Shown piece by piece: positions 9,489-18,237 of a stretch of DNA of 64,000 nt. Below the pieces are notes generated by a model. That model saw only the letters and a program-made list of their open reading frames with translations. It made no database searches and had not been told where the DNA came from. Made by a program: the position numbers and the translations under genes. Source of the DNA: an uncultured Oscillospiraceae bacterium (lineage in GTDB: Bacteria; Bacillota; Clostridia; Oscillospirales; Acutalibacteraceae); contig UQQT01000004.1 of NCBI GenBank assembly GCA_900543395.1, positions 20,816 through 84,815 of the forward strand. Direction: 5' to 3'. Each line of letters begins with the position of its first letter. Positions within the stretch are counted from its first letter, which is position 1.

Positions 9489-10169
9489 TCAGTTTAATTT
9501 TATTTCTGTTCCGCCGAAAACGTTTTGCGCGTTTACGAATATTGTCGGTGCGTCGGCGGGCAGGTTTTTATTTGACTTGTCCGTTGTGCCGCCGACTATG
9601 CTGTTTGATTTCGAAACAACCTTTACATAGCCCGGGACGAAGATTTCAACCCCTCCGAACGTCGCGTTAACGGTGACGTTTACGTTTTCGCGTATTACTG
9701 CCTGTCTTAAATCGACTTTTATCGAGCCGAATACCGCCGAAAACTTACCGCCTCTGAATTCGTCGGTAAAATGGAGATTCTGCTGCGCGAACGTCGCGGA
9801 ATATTCCTCGTATCCCGTACTTCCCGGGGCGGGCTGTACGAATTCGTCGCTCTGCTTCCTTGCGGAAATATTGTTTACGAGTATTCCGATTCCGATAACC
9901 ACAAGAATTGCAGGGAATATAAGAGCCTTGACAAGCTTCATGTCCGCGTACTGCGAGGCGAGCAGTATGCATCCGATTATTAAAGTTATGAGCGAAAACG
10001 TTTTGTTTTTATCCGTTAAAAGTCCTATTACCGACGGAACTATTATAAACAGCGTCCACCAGCCGTCGAATAACAGCTTGACGTTAAGTATTCCCGTCGA
10101 GTTAAGTCCCCACAATACGCCGACCGCGATTATTGCAAGTCCCCAGAGAATTCCCTTAAATTTTTTCAT
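9489..10169 (-). CDS. LiaF-like membrane protein (envelope-stress type)
   Basis: A 226-aa protein. The N-terminal half has about four hydrophobic helices (first: GILWGLAIIAVGVLWGL), as in DUF5668/LiaF proteins. The C-terminal half is a beta-solenoid-like LiaF/YvqF domain with FGSIKVDLR, FGGVEIFVPG and FGGTEIKLN repeats. LiaF members restrain LiaRS-type sensing of lipid-II-active antibiotics; no kinase/regulator pair is adjacent here. The start is ATG at 10167-10169 with GGAG upstream; a longer in-frame reading begins at 10265 inside the gap terminator and is rejected. Confidence 0.82.
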   Translation of the reverse strand: MKKFKGILWGLAIIAVGVLWGLNSTGILNVKLLFDGWWTLFIIVPSVIGLLTDKNKTFSLITLIIGCILLASQYADMKLVKALIFPAILVVIGIGILVNNISARKQSDEFVQPAPGSTGYEEYSATFAQQNLHFTDEFRGGKFSAVFGSIKVDLRQAVIRENVNVTVNATFGGVEIFVPGYVKVVSKSNSIVGGTTDKSNKNLPADAPTIFVNAQNVFGGTEIKLN

Positions 10170-10233
10170 GTTCTCCGCTCCTTTATTTATTAATATCAAA
10201 AATAATATATCATAATGATACTGATATGTCAAT

Positions 10234-10263
10234 AAAAAAGACTCCGCCGAAAACAGCGGAGTC
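10234..10263 (-). terminator. Terminator for gap
   Basis: On the minus strand the stem GACTCCGC / GCGGAGTC (8 bp) is followed by six T. Confidence 0.85.
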
Positions 10264-10291
10264 AAAATCGTTATTATTCCGAAATCGGTGA

Positions 10292-11329
10292 TTAGCCGAG
10301 TTCTGCGAAGTACTTGATGGTTCTTACCATCTGGCTGGTGTAGGAGTTCTCGTTATCATACCAGGAAACAACCTGAACCTCATAGAGATCGTCGGCAATC
10401 TTGGAAACCATGGTCTGAGTAGCGTCGAAGAGTGAACCGTATCTCATGCCGATAACGTCGGAGGAAACGATAGCGTCCTCATTGTAGCCGAAGCTCTCGG
10501 AAGCGGCAGCCTTCATAGCAGCGTTGATGCCCTCCTTGGTAACGTCTGCGCCCTTAACAACAGCGGTAAGGATAGTGGTTGAACCGGTCGGAACGGGAAC
10601 TCTCTGAGCAGAACCGATGAGCTTGCCGTTAAGCTCGGGGATAACAAGACCGATAGCCTTAGCTGCGCCCGTTGAGTTGGGAACAATATTTGCCGCGCCT
10701 GCTCTTGCTCTTCTGAGGTCGCCCTTTCTGTGAGGACCGTCGAGGATCATCTGGTCGCCGGTGTAGGCGTGGATGGTCGACATGATACCGCTCTGAATGG
10801 GAGCGTAATCGTTAAGAGCCTTAGCCATGGGAGCAAGGCAGTTGGTGGTGCAGGAAGCTGCGGAGATAATCTGATCGTCAGCGGTAAGAGTCTTTTCGTT
10901 TACGCTGAATACGATGGTCTTGAGGTCGCTGCCTGCGGGTGCGGAAATAACGACCTTCTTTGCGCCTGCGTTGATGTGAGCCATTGACTTCTCTTTCGAG
11001 CAGTAGAAGCCGGTGCACTCGAGAACAACGTCAACGCCGATCTCGCCCCAGGGGAGATTGTTAGCGTCTGCCTCTTTGTATATAGTAAGGGTCTTGCCGT
11101 CTACGGTGATGGTGTTTGCTTCGTCGTCAGCGGTAACGGTGTGCTTGTTCTCGCCGATTCTTCCGCAGTAACCGCCCTGTGCGGTATCGTACTTGAGAAG
11201 CTGAGCAAGCATTGAGGGCTTGGTAAGGTCGTTGATAGCAACAACGTCGTATCCCTCTGCGCCGAACATCTGTCTGAATGCAAGACGTCCGATTCTGCCG
11301 AATCCGTTAATAGCAACTTTAACTGACAT
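10292..11329 (-). CDS. gap: Glyceraldehyde-3-phosphate dehydrogenase, type I
   Basis: A 345-aa NAD-dependent glycolytic enzyme. The N-terminus has the Rossmann motif [13 protein letters not shown], and the active-site signature [10 protein letters not shown] carries the catalytic cysteine. The C-terminal part ends with [13 protein letters not shown]. Codon use is strongly biased (aag, gag, gtt, gct), as expected for high expression and unlike most neighbours. GGAGG precedes the ATG. It is a single-gene unit with its own promoter at 11377-11405 and terminator at 10234. Confidence 0.97.
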   Translation of the reverse strand: MSVKVAINGFGRIGRLAFRQMFGAEGYDVVAINDLTKPSMLAQLLKYDTAQGGYCGRIGENKHTVTADDEANTITVDGKTLTIYKEADANNLPWGEIGVDVVLECTGFYCSKEKSMAHINAGAKKVVISAPAGSDLKTIVFSVNEKTLTADDQIISAASCTTNCLAPMAKALNDYAPIQSGIMSTIHAYTGDQMILDGPHRKGDLRRARAGAANIVPNSTGAAKAIGLVIPELNGKLIGSAQRVPVPTGSTTILTAVVKGADVTKEGINAAMKAAASESFGYNEDAIVSSDVIGMRYGSLFDATQTMVSKIADDLYEVQVVSWYDNENSYTSQMVRTIKYFAELG

Positions 11330-11376
11330 ATTAAATTTCCTCCATTTTTTAAGCTGTTCGCTTTTTTTGCGTCTAT

Positions 11377-11405
11377 ATTTTATCTCTAAATTAAAAAATA
11401 TTCAA
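11377..11405 (-). promoter_or_regulatory. sigma-A promoter for gap
   Basis: Minus-strand TTGAAT (11400-11405) and TAAAAT (11377-11382) are separated by 17 bp. Confidence 0.65.
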
Positions 11406-11509
11406 GTGGTTTGTTAAAAAATTAACCCTTATTAAAAATATTTGGTAAACTCCTACAAAAACTACTACCGACACTGACGGATGAATATATATTTTAAAGG
11501 ACTGAAACG

Positions 11510-12175
11510 ATGAATTTTCAACCGAATTTAAAGATTTTGAGCGAAACGGTCGGCGGTATTGCTGTGAATGAAGAAAACGAACCATATATCAGAGAGGCTC
11601 TGCATGCGGTTTTCAATGCCGATGACGATTTGAGCGAGGACGAGTATAAACGTCTCTGCAAAAAATTTACCTGTCTTAAATTTATGTCAATGTCAAGCTC
11701 GGGGCATGAGCTTGACAGGTACGGGAATCTCGCATATTTTACGGACGAGCTGATAAGCGCGGCGGCGGACGTTCTGAAAAAGAGGGGAACTGCGGTGACA
11801 TTTGAATGCGAAAACGAAAATATGTTTGTTACGTGCAATTTCGAATATGCGTATTACTCCGTGATTTCGCTGATTCGTTCATGCGTTGAGAGCGGAGCCG
11901 AAAATATATGTGTGAAGCTTTGCGAAAATCAGAACGGAGTGTCTTTATTCGTTTTCTCCGACGGCGCACTTCGTGAAAAAACGGATTCGGACGTGTATGC
12001 TTTCGCGTCTCTCTACTCGGGCACGGTTCTGTCATGCATTTCTGATGATAAAAACGTTACCGTAATAAAAATCGCCCCCGGAACCGATCCGGAGGCGGAG
12101 ATTGCCGTGTACGACACGGATTTTCTGTTTGACAGAATGAGTCCCGTTTATATGGGACTGGGTATAAGATTATAA
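11510..12175 (+). CDS. Hypothetical protein with faint histidine-kinase ATPase likeness
   Basis: A 221-aa protein that I do not recognise. Residues about 97-150 read like a degenerate HATPase: a segment resembling an N-box (YAYYSVISLIRSCVESGAENI) is followed by a strand pair ending in VFSDGA where kinases have DxGxG. The N-box asparagine and the glycine box are not intact, so ATP binding is doubtful. No phospho-acceptor histidine domain is obvious. AAGGA precedes the ATG. The gene converges on the dehydrogenase gene, and the two 3' ends overlap by 6 bp. Confidence 0.7.
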   Translation: MNFQPNLKILSETVGGIAVNEENEPYIREALHAVFNADDDLSEDEYKRLCKKFTCLKFMSMSSSGHELDRYGNLAYFTDELISAAADVLKKRGTAVTFECENENMFVTCNFEYAYYSVISLIRSCVESGAENICVKLCENQNGVSLFVFSDGALREKTDSDVYAFASLYSGTVLSCISDDKNVTVIKIAPGTDPEAEIAVYDTDFLFDRMSPVYMGLGIRL

Positions 12176-13126
12176 ATTTACAACATTTATGGGCTGACCG
12201 TCGCAGAACGCCTTTATATTTTCCTCAAATATATTCATAAGCCTCTGCCTTGTCTCAAGCGCCGCCCATGCTATGTGCGGGGTAATAATACAGTTTTTCG
12301 CAGTGAGAAGCGGGTCGTTTTCCTCGGGCGGTTCCTTTGTCATAACGTCGAGTCCCGCGCCGGCTATGACCGAATCGTTAAGTGCGTCGGCAAGGTCTTT
12401 TGAATTTACGACGGGACCTCTCGACGTGTTTATAAGAAACGCGTTCTTCTTCATTTTGCTTAAGAATTCTTTATTGACAAGTCCCGTTGTTTCAGCTGTC
12501 AGCGGACAGTGAAGCGTTACGAAGTCGGATAAGGCAAGAAGCGTATCGAGGTCTGTGTATTCGATATAATCCTCTGCGCCGGGGTGAATTCTCGGGGCGT
12601 AAACGAGCGTTCTCATGCCGAACGCATGCGCTTTCTTTGCAACGTCCTTTCCGATTCTGCCGAAACCGATAATTCCTATCGTCTTGCCGTCGAGCTCGTA
12701 AAGGGGTGTGAGGTGATATGTAAAGTCGGGGTTTTTGCTCCAGTCTCCGCGCCTTACCGATTCGCTGTGAAGCGAAACGTGTGTGCAGTGCTCGAGCATA
12801 AACGAGAAAACGAGCTGTGCGACCGCGTGAGTGGAATATGCGGGTATATTGGAAAGAGGAATCGAACGTTCTTTTAATTTTTCCGCGTCGACTACGTTGT
12901 AGCCCGTAGCCAGTGTGCAGACGAATTTAAGCCTCGGAAGGGAATCTATCATCCCGGCTGTCAGCGGAGTTTTATTTGTTACAAGGATATCCGCGTCCTT
13001 ACTGCGTTCGTAAATGAGTTCGGGTTTCGTTCTGTCGTAAATTTCGGTTTCGCCGTATTTATTCAGAAAATCCCAGCTTAAATCTCCGGGATTCTGTGCG
13101 AAAGCGTCGAGGATAACTATTTTCAT
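12170..13126 (-). CDS. D-isomer-specific 2-hydroxyacid dehydrogenase (glycerate dehydrogenase / hydroxypyruvate reductase type)
   Basis: A 318-aa NAD(P)-dependent dehydrogenase. The Rossmann motif GIIGFGRIGKDVA lies near residue 148. The catalytic arginine is in INTSRGPVVNSKDL, and the catalytic histidine is in CIITPHIAWA. The length and the LATGYNVVD and NIPAYSTHAVAQL segments match glycerate/hydroxypyruvate reductases. The exact substrate is open. The ATG has GGGAG upstream. It is transcribed alone on the minus strand. Confidence 0.87.
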   Translation of the reverse strand: MKIVILDAFAQNPGDLSWDFLNKYGETEIYDRTKPELIYERSKDADILVTNKTPLTAGMIDSLPRLKFVCTLATGYNVVDAEKLKERSIPLSNIPAYSTHAVAQLVFSFMLEHCTHVSLHSESVRRGDWSKNPDFTYHLTPLYELDGKTIGIIGFGRIGKDVAKKAHAFGMRTLVYAPRIHPGAEDYIEYTDLDTLLALSDFVTLHCPLTAETTGLVNKEFLSKMKKNAFLINTSRGPVVNSKDLADALNDSVIAGAGLDVMTKEPPEENDPLLTAKNCIITPHIAWAALETRQRLMNIFEENIKAFCDGQPINVVNL

Positions 13127-13214
13127 TTATATATCACTCCCGTAATTGTTTTTCTAAATTGTAGCATAAAAATTCCCCTTATACCAGTATTATTTTTAAT
13201 TATCATATAAATAC

Positions 13215-13243
13215 TTGATGTTTTTAGATTTTTTTGATAAAAT
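13215..13243 (+). promoter_or_regulatory. sigma-A promoter for the VTT-galK-mutS2 run
   Basis: TTGATG (13215-13220) and TAAAAT (13238-13243) are separated by 17 bp. Confidence 0.5.
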
Positions 13244-13280
13244 AAATTGGATAATCCTCTGAAAGGCGGTGATATCGGGT

Positions 13281-14000
13281 TTGGATAAGATGAGAGTATT
13301 TCGCAAAGTGTTCTATATTACGGGAATATCGTTTCTTATAGGAGCGGTAATCCTCACTCTGTGGTGCATATTCGCACCGATTGATACGCTTTCGGAAAAG
13401 TATAACGAATATCTTGTATGGCTTGCCGACCTCGAGCTTAAAATTGCCGCCATAGAGAGCAAGGGCGTCGTTGTGCTTGTACTGTTTATGCTGTTTTTCG
13501 TAAAATGCGCCGTGCCTTTGTATCCGTTCTCGATACTGTTTGTCGCCAGCGCGATGGTGTTCGAGCTGCCCGTCGCCATGCTTATAAACTGTCTGGGAAT
13601 GATTCTTATTATGACGATAAAATACGAGGCGGGCGTGCATCTCGGCGGAGGTAATCTTAAACGTCTTATCAGAACGAGCAGGGTTGCTACGGAGCTTGTT
13701 GAAACAAAGGGCAGAGAACAGACTTTGATTCTGTTTTTGATGCGCCTTGTTCCGATTATCCCGATAAACGCGGCAAGTCAGCTTTACGGGTCGCTCGATT
13801 ACGACTATTGGAAATTTTTAATAGTTTCCGTAATCGGATATCTCCCGCAGATGCTTTCGTTCAGTATTATCGGACGCAACGCGAGAAACCCGTTTTCGCT
13901 GGGATTCATTATCCCTATTATAGTTCTTCTCTTCGTTTCGGGCATAGCTTTGCTTGTGCTCGGCGGGGTGTTTGACGTTATTAAAAAAGTAAGGAAATAA
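13281..14000 (+). CDS. VTT-domain (TVP38/DedA-like) membrane protein
   Basis: A 239-aa polytopic membrane protein. The first helix follows LDKMRVFRKVFYITG. The SNARE-associated/VTT core (FVKCAVPLYPFSILFVAS) and the conserved basic loop with RLVPIIPINAASQLYGS identify the TVP38/TMEM64 family, associated with lipid scrambling or transport. I choose TTG 13281 because AAAGGCGGTG lies about 9 nt upstream; GTG 13269 overlaps that ribosome-binding site. It is followed 21 nt later by galK. Confidence 0.82.
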   Translation: MDKMRVFRKVFYITGISFLIGAVILTLWCIFAPIDTLSEKYNEYLVWLADLELKIAAIESKGVVVLVLFMLFFVKCAVPLYPFSILFVASAMVFELPVAMLINCLGMILIMTIKYEAGVHLGGGNLKRLIRTSRVATELVETKGREQTLILFLMRLVPIIPINAASQLYGSLDYDYWKFLIVSVIGYLPQMLSFSIIGRNARNPFSLGFIIPIIVLLFVSGIALLVLGGVFDVIKKVRK

Positions 14001-14021
14001 AATATAAAGGAGTAAATATTT

Positions 14022-15305
14022 ATGTCTTATAAAGATACTTTAAAGAAACTCGAGTCGTCCCGGTACGATTCGTTTATGAAGAAAATATATTTTACCGATG
14101 AGAAGGTAAAAGAGGAGAAAGAGAGATATAAAAAGATTCTCGATTTGTACGTTTCGCTTTACGGTGAGGACGGGGATATCAGATTCTTTTCCGCCCCCGG
14201 CAGAAGCGAGGTATGCGGAAATCATACCGACCACAACCGCGGTAAGGTAATCGCCGCCGCCGTCAATCTCGACGCCGTAGCCGCCGCCGCAAAAAACGAT
14301 GAAAATATCGTAAGGGTTAAATCCGCGGAGTATACGAAGTCCGATATTATCGATATTTCCGTTCTCAAGCCCGTTGAAAAGGAAACAGGCTCGTCGGCGG
14401 CGCTTATCAGAGGCGTTTGCAGAGGATTTGCCGACAGGGGATATAAGATAGGAGGATTCAACGCCGCCACGGCTACGCGCGTTCTCTCGGGCAGCGGACT
14501 TTCATCCTCCGCCGCGTTCGAGGTTCTTATCGGAACATGTCTTAATTATCTTTATAATGACGGAAAGGTCTCCGCGGTCGAAATCGCGCAGATAGCACAG
14601 TTTGCGGAGAACGAATTTTTCGGCAAGCCCTGCGGACTTATGGACCAAACGGCGTGCTCTGTCGGCGGATTTGTAAATATCGACTTTAAAGACCCGGCGA
14701 ATCCCGTTATTACGCCGATTGATTTCGACTTCGCTTCCTGCGGACACAGTCTCTGCATTGTCGATACGAGAGCAAGTCACGCCGACCTTACCGACGAGTA
14801 CGGTGCTATCAGAAGCGAGATGGAGTCCGCCGCCGGATGCTTCGGCAAAACGGCTTTGAGAGACGTGGACGAGAAAGAATTTTTTGAGAATATAAATATT
14901 GTAAGAGAAAAAGTAAGCGAGAGAGCGGCATTGAGAGGGCTTCACTTCTTCGGCGAGAACAACAGGGTAGACAGGCAGACCGAGGCTCTTTCAAAGGGCG
15001 ATTTCGAGGAGTTTAAGAAGCTTGTAATAGAGAGCGGTTATTCGTCGTATATGTATAATCAAAACGTATTTTCCGCGAAGTCTCCGCTTAATCAGCCGGT
15101 TTCGCTTGCGCTCGCGGTCAGCGAATACATATTAAAAGGAAAAGGAGCGTGGAGGGTTCACGGAGGCGGTTTCGCAGGTACGATTCAGGCTTTCGTTCCC
15201 TCGGATATGCTCGACGTTTATAAAACTGAGATCGAAAAGGTTTTCGGCGAATCCGCATGCTACGTGCTTAACGTAAGACCCGTAGGAGGATGCGAGATCA
15301 GCTGA
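14022..15305 (+). CDS. galK: Galactokinase (GHMP family)
   Basis: A 427-aa GHMP kinase that phosphorylates galactose at C1 in the Leloir pathway. The galactokinase signature is present in divergent form as GRSEVCGNHTDHNRGK. The ATP-binding motif is LSGSGLSSSAAFE, and the third GHMP motif is RVHGGGFAGTIQAF. A 60-residue N-terminal extension precedes the signature, as in several Clostridia homologues. AAAGGAG precedes the ATG. No other gal gene is adjacent; the alpha-galactosidase at 61956 would supply substrate. Confidence 0.9.
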   Translation: MSYKDTLKKLESSRYDSFMKKIYFTDEKVKEEKERYKKILDLYVSLYGEDGDIRFFSAPGRSEVCGNHTDHNRGKVIAAAVNLDAVAAAAKNDENIVRVKSAEYTKSDIIDISVLKPVEKETGSSAALIRGVCRGFADRGYKIGGFNAATATRVLSGSGLSSSAAFEVLIGTCLNYLYNDGKVSAVEIAQIAQFAENEFFGKPCGLMDQTACSVGGFVNIDFKDPANPVITPIDFDFASCGHSLCIVDTRASHADLTDEYGAIRSEMESAAGCFGKTALRDVDEKEFFENINIVREKVSERAALRGLHFFGENNRVDRQTEALSKGDFEEFKKLVIESGYSSYMYNQNVFSAKSPLNQPVSLALAVSEYILKGKGAWRVHGGGFAGTIQAFVPSDMLDVYKTEIEKVFGESACYVLNVRPVGGCEIS

Positions 15306-15339
15306 ATAAAACCGTTTCGTATTTTATGAGGAATAGAAA

Positions 15340-17724
15340 ATGACAACGGAAAATAACAGACACTATAAAGCTTTGGAGCTTGATAAAATACTCGTTCGGC
15401 TGTCCGAATTCTGCTCGTGCGAGGATTCAAAATACGAAGCCTTACACATAGAACCGCAGACGGACATAAGAAGCGCGCAGAAGCTTTTGGACGAGACCGA
15501 ATCGGCTTATATTCTGCTCGCCAAATTCGGCGGACCGTCGTTCGGCAGTCTTAAAAATGTGAGCAATTCTCTTGCGAGAGCCGCCGCGGGCGGAGTCCTT
15601 TCGATAAGAGAGCTTATGACGATATGCGAGGATTTGCGGGTTATCCGTTCGCTTTACGAATGGAGACACAGACAGTCGGGCGTAGACACGGGTATCGATA
15701 CGAAATTTTCGGTTTTGAGACCGAATAAATATTTCGAGGATAAAATAAACACGGCGGTTCTCAACGAGGACGAGCTGTCGGACAACGCCTCGCCCGCGCT
15801 TGCGGAAATAAGACGGAAGATTCGCAGACAGTCATCGTCCGTACGTGAAAAGCTTGACTCGATAACGCGTTCGTCGGCGTATCAGAAATATTTGCAGGAC
15901 GCGATAGTAACGCAGAGAAACGGCAGATTCGTAGTCCCCGTCAAGAACGAATACAGAAACGAAATTCCCGGACTCGTCCACGACACGTCGGCGAGCGGAG
16001 CGACGGTATTCATTGAACCCATGAGCGTAGTCGAAGCGAACAACGAGATACGCGTTTTACAGGGCAGGGAGCAGGACGAAATCGAGCGGATTCTCGCCGA
16101 ACTTTCGGCGGAGGCGGGCGAATTCGAAAACGAGATAAAGTACAGCTATGAAATTGCGTGCGAGCTTAATCTTATATTTGCAAAAGCTCAGCTTGCATAT
16201 AAAATGAAAGCGTCCGTCCCCGTTCTTAATAATATAGGTATAACGGATTTAAAGCGCGCGAGACATCCGCTTCTTGATAAAAACAAGGTCGTACCCGTCG
16301 ATATCAGACTCGGCGAGGATTTTGACTCTCTCGTAATAACGGGACCCAATACCGGCGGTAAGACGGTTTCGATAAAAACGCTCGGACTTATAACGCTGAT
16401 GGCTATGTGCGGACTGATGATTCCCGTCGCAGACAACAGCAGGGTATGTATTTTCGAGAATATATTTGCCGATATCGGCGACGAACAGAGCATAGAGCAG
16501 TCGCTGTCGACGTTTTCGTCGCACATGGTAAACATCGTCGACATTTCGAAGCAGGCGGATTCGTCGAGTCTTATTCTCATAGACGAGCTGGGCGCGGGAA
16601 CCGACCCCGTAGAGGGTGCGGCTCTTGCAGTGGCGATACTCGAGGATTTAAGAGCAAAGGGTGCAAAAATAGCCGCTACGACGCACTATGCGGAGTTAAA
16701 GGCGTACGCCTTGCAGACCGGCAGGGTAGAGAACGGATGCTGTGAATTCGACGTTGCGACGCTTCGCCCGACATACAGATTATTAATAGGCGTTCCGGGC
16801 CGTTCCAACGCGTTCGCGATAAGCGAAAAGCTCGGAATCAGCCCGTCGGTAATTTCGAGGGCGAGAGAGATGGTTTCGGGCGAGAGCATACGGTTTGAGG
16901 ACGTTATAGATTCGCTCGAATCGCGCAGAGCCGAAATGGAAAAGGCGAAAGCCGAGGCGGAGGAATTAAGACGGCAGAACGAAGAATTAAAGAAAAAAGC
17001 CGAAACGAGACTTGAAGATATAGAAGAAATGCGCCGTAAGGAATTCGACAAAGCGCGTTCGGACGCATTGAGACTCGTTGAAAACGCAAGGCGCGAGGCG
17101 AATTCTCTTATGTTCGAAGTCGATAAGCTTAAAAAGGAGCTTAAAAACGGCGGACGAAACGCAGAATTCGTACAGAAAGCGAAGTCGCAGATCAAAAAGA
17201 GTATGGCGGGCGTGGATTCCGCAGTAAATCCGGTTACCGAGAGTGCGGATGACGGTTATGTTCCGTCGAGACCGATAAAGGTCGGCGACACCGTAAAGCT
17301 TGCGGGTATGAACAGCGAGGCGACGGTTCTCTCGCTTGCGGATAAAAACGGCGAAATGGAAGTTCAGTCGGGTATCATGAAGCTCCGTGTAAAGGCGGAC
17401 AGGTTACGTCTTGTCGAAAAACCGAAGCAGAAAACCAATAGCGGCGTAAAGCGCGTCGGCGAGAGCCGTGTAAACGCGGATGTAAGCACGCGGTGCGATT
17501 TGAGAGGTATGACGAGCGAAGAAGCAATAATGACTCTCGATTCGTTTATCGACAGCATGGTTATGGCGGGGCTTAAAGAGTTTACGATTATACACGGCAA
17601 GGGAACGGGCGTTCTGCGTTCTGCCGTTCAACAGCATTTAAAACGTCATCCTCAGATAAAATCATACCGTCTCGGAACATTCGGCGAGGGCGAAAACGGA
17701 GTAACCATAGCCGAGACAAAATAA
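15340..17724 (+). CDS. mutS2: Endonuclease MutS2
   Basis: A 794-aa MutS2. The core and clamp domains are followed by the ABC-type ATPase with Walker A GPNTGGKT and Walker B LILIDELGAGTDP. A long charged coiled coil (about residues 515-620) leads to a KOW-like segment and a C-terminal Smr nuclease domain with HGKGTGVLR. MutS2 acts against homeologous recombination or in ribosome-collision rescue, not classical mismatch repair. It lies 34 nt after galK with a weak ribosome-binding site, and is probably co-transcribed. Confidence 0.95.
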   Translation: MTTENNRHYKALELDKILVRLSEFCSCEDSKYEALHIEPQTDIRSAQKLLDETESAYILLAKFGGPSFGSLKNVSNSLARAAAGGVLSIRELMTICEDLRVIRSLYEWRHRQSGVDTGIDTKFSVLRPNKYFEDKINTAVLNEDELSDNASPALAEIRRKIRRQSSSVREKLDSITRSSAYQKYLQDAIVTQRNGRFVVPVKNEYRNEIPGLVHDTSASGATVFIEPMSVVEANNEIRVLQGREQDEIERILAELSAEAGEFENEIKYSYEIACELNLIFAKAQLAYKMKASVPVLNNIGITDLKRARHPLLDKNKVVPVDIRLGEDFDSLVITGPNTGGKTVSIKTLGLITLMAMCGLMIPVADNSRVCIFENIFADIGDEQSIEQSLSTFSSHMVNIVDISKQADSSSLILIDELGAGTDPVEGAALAVAILEDLRAKGAKIAATTHYAELKAYALQTGRVENGCCEFDVATLRPTYRLLIGVPGRSNAFAISEKLGISPSVISRAREMVSGESIRFEDVIDSLESRRAEMEKAKAEAEELRRQNEELKKKAETRLEDIEEMRRKEFDKARSDALRLVENARREANSLMFEVDKLKKELKNGGRNAEFVQKAKSQIKKSMAGVDSAVNPVTESADDGYVPSRPIKVGDTVKLAGMNSEATVLSLADKNGEMEVQSGIMKLRVKADRLRLVEKPKQKTNSGVKRVGESRVNADVSTRCDLRGMTSEEAIMTLDSFIDSMVMAGLKEFTIIHGKGTGVLRSAVQQHLKRHPQIKSYRLGTFGEGENGVTIAETK

Positions 17725-17748
17725 TTGTCCGAAAGACGAAAAAAATTC

Positions 17749-17777
17749 TTGACAAAGATATTTTTTTGTTGTATAAT
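17749..17777 (+). promoter_or_regulatory. sigma-A promoter for ylxM-ffh
   Basis: Perfect consensus TTGACA (17749-17754) and TATAAT (17772-17777), 17 bp apart. The leader carries a small CCGGC/GCCGG hairpin just before the ylxM ribosome-binding site. Confidence 0.88.
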
Positions 17778-17859
17778 ACCGCCTGTAAAGCAATTATTCT
17801 TTACAGATGTTGCTTAAAATCCGGCGTTTCGTGCCGGAATCCGAGGGAGGATTTCTGCG

Positions 17860-18225
17860 GTGGCTAAGAATCTGGATATCATCATGCTTCTTGACGTATA
17901 CGGCGACATGCTCACCGTAAAACAGAGAGAATTTCTCGATTATTACTATAACGACGATCTTTCCCTTTCCGAAATTGCCGATAATGTAGGCATCACCCGC
18001 CAGGGCGTTCGCGATTCTATAAAACGTGCGGAAGCTCAGCTGGAGGAAATGGAAGAAAAGCTCGCGTTCGTTAAGAAATTCAGGGATTTGAGTTCGGGAC
18101 TCGAGGAAATTTCCGAAGCGGCCGCGGAGATAAACAGGCAAAACCTTAAATGCGGTCTGTCGATGGAGATAAACGACCTCTCGGTCAAAATTCAGTCCGT
18201 CGCCGCCGCTCTCAATGAACAGTAA
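17860..18225 (+). CDS. ylxM: YlxM family SRP-associated helix-turn-helix protein
   Basis: A 121-aa UPF0122/YlxM protein, nearly always directly upstream of ffh. The sigma-like HTH is visible as LSLSEIADNVGITRQGVRDSI. Known members bind SRP components and stimulate Ffh/FtsY activity. The start is GTG 17860 with GGGAGG at 17845-17850. It ends 12 nt before ffh. Confidence 0.92.
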   Translation: MAKNLDIIMLLDVYGDMLTVKQREFLDYYYNDDLSLSEIADNVGITRQGVRDSIKRAEAQLEEMEEKLAFVKKFRDLSSGLEEISEAAAEINRQNLKCGLSMEINDLSVKIQSVAAALNEQ

Positions 18226-18237
18226 GAGGTATCACTA

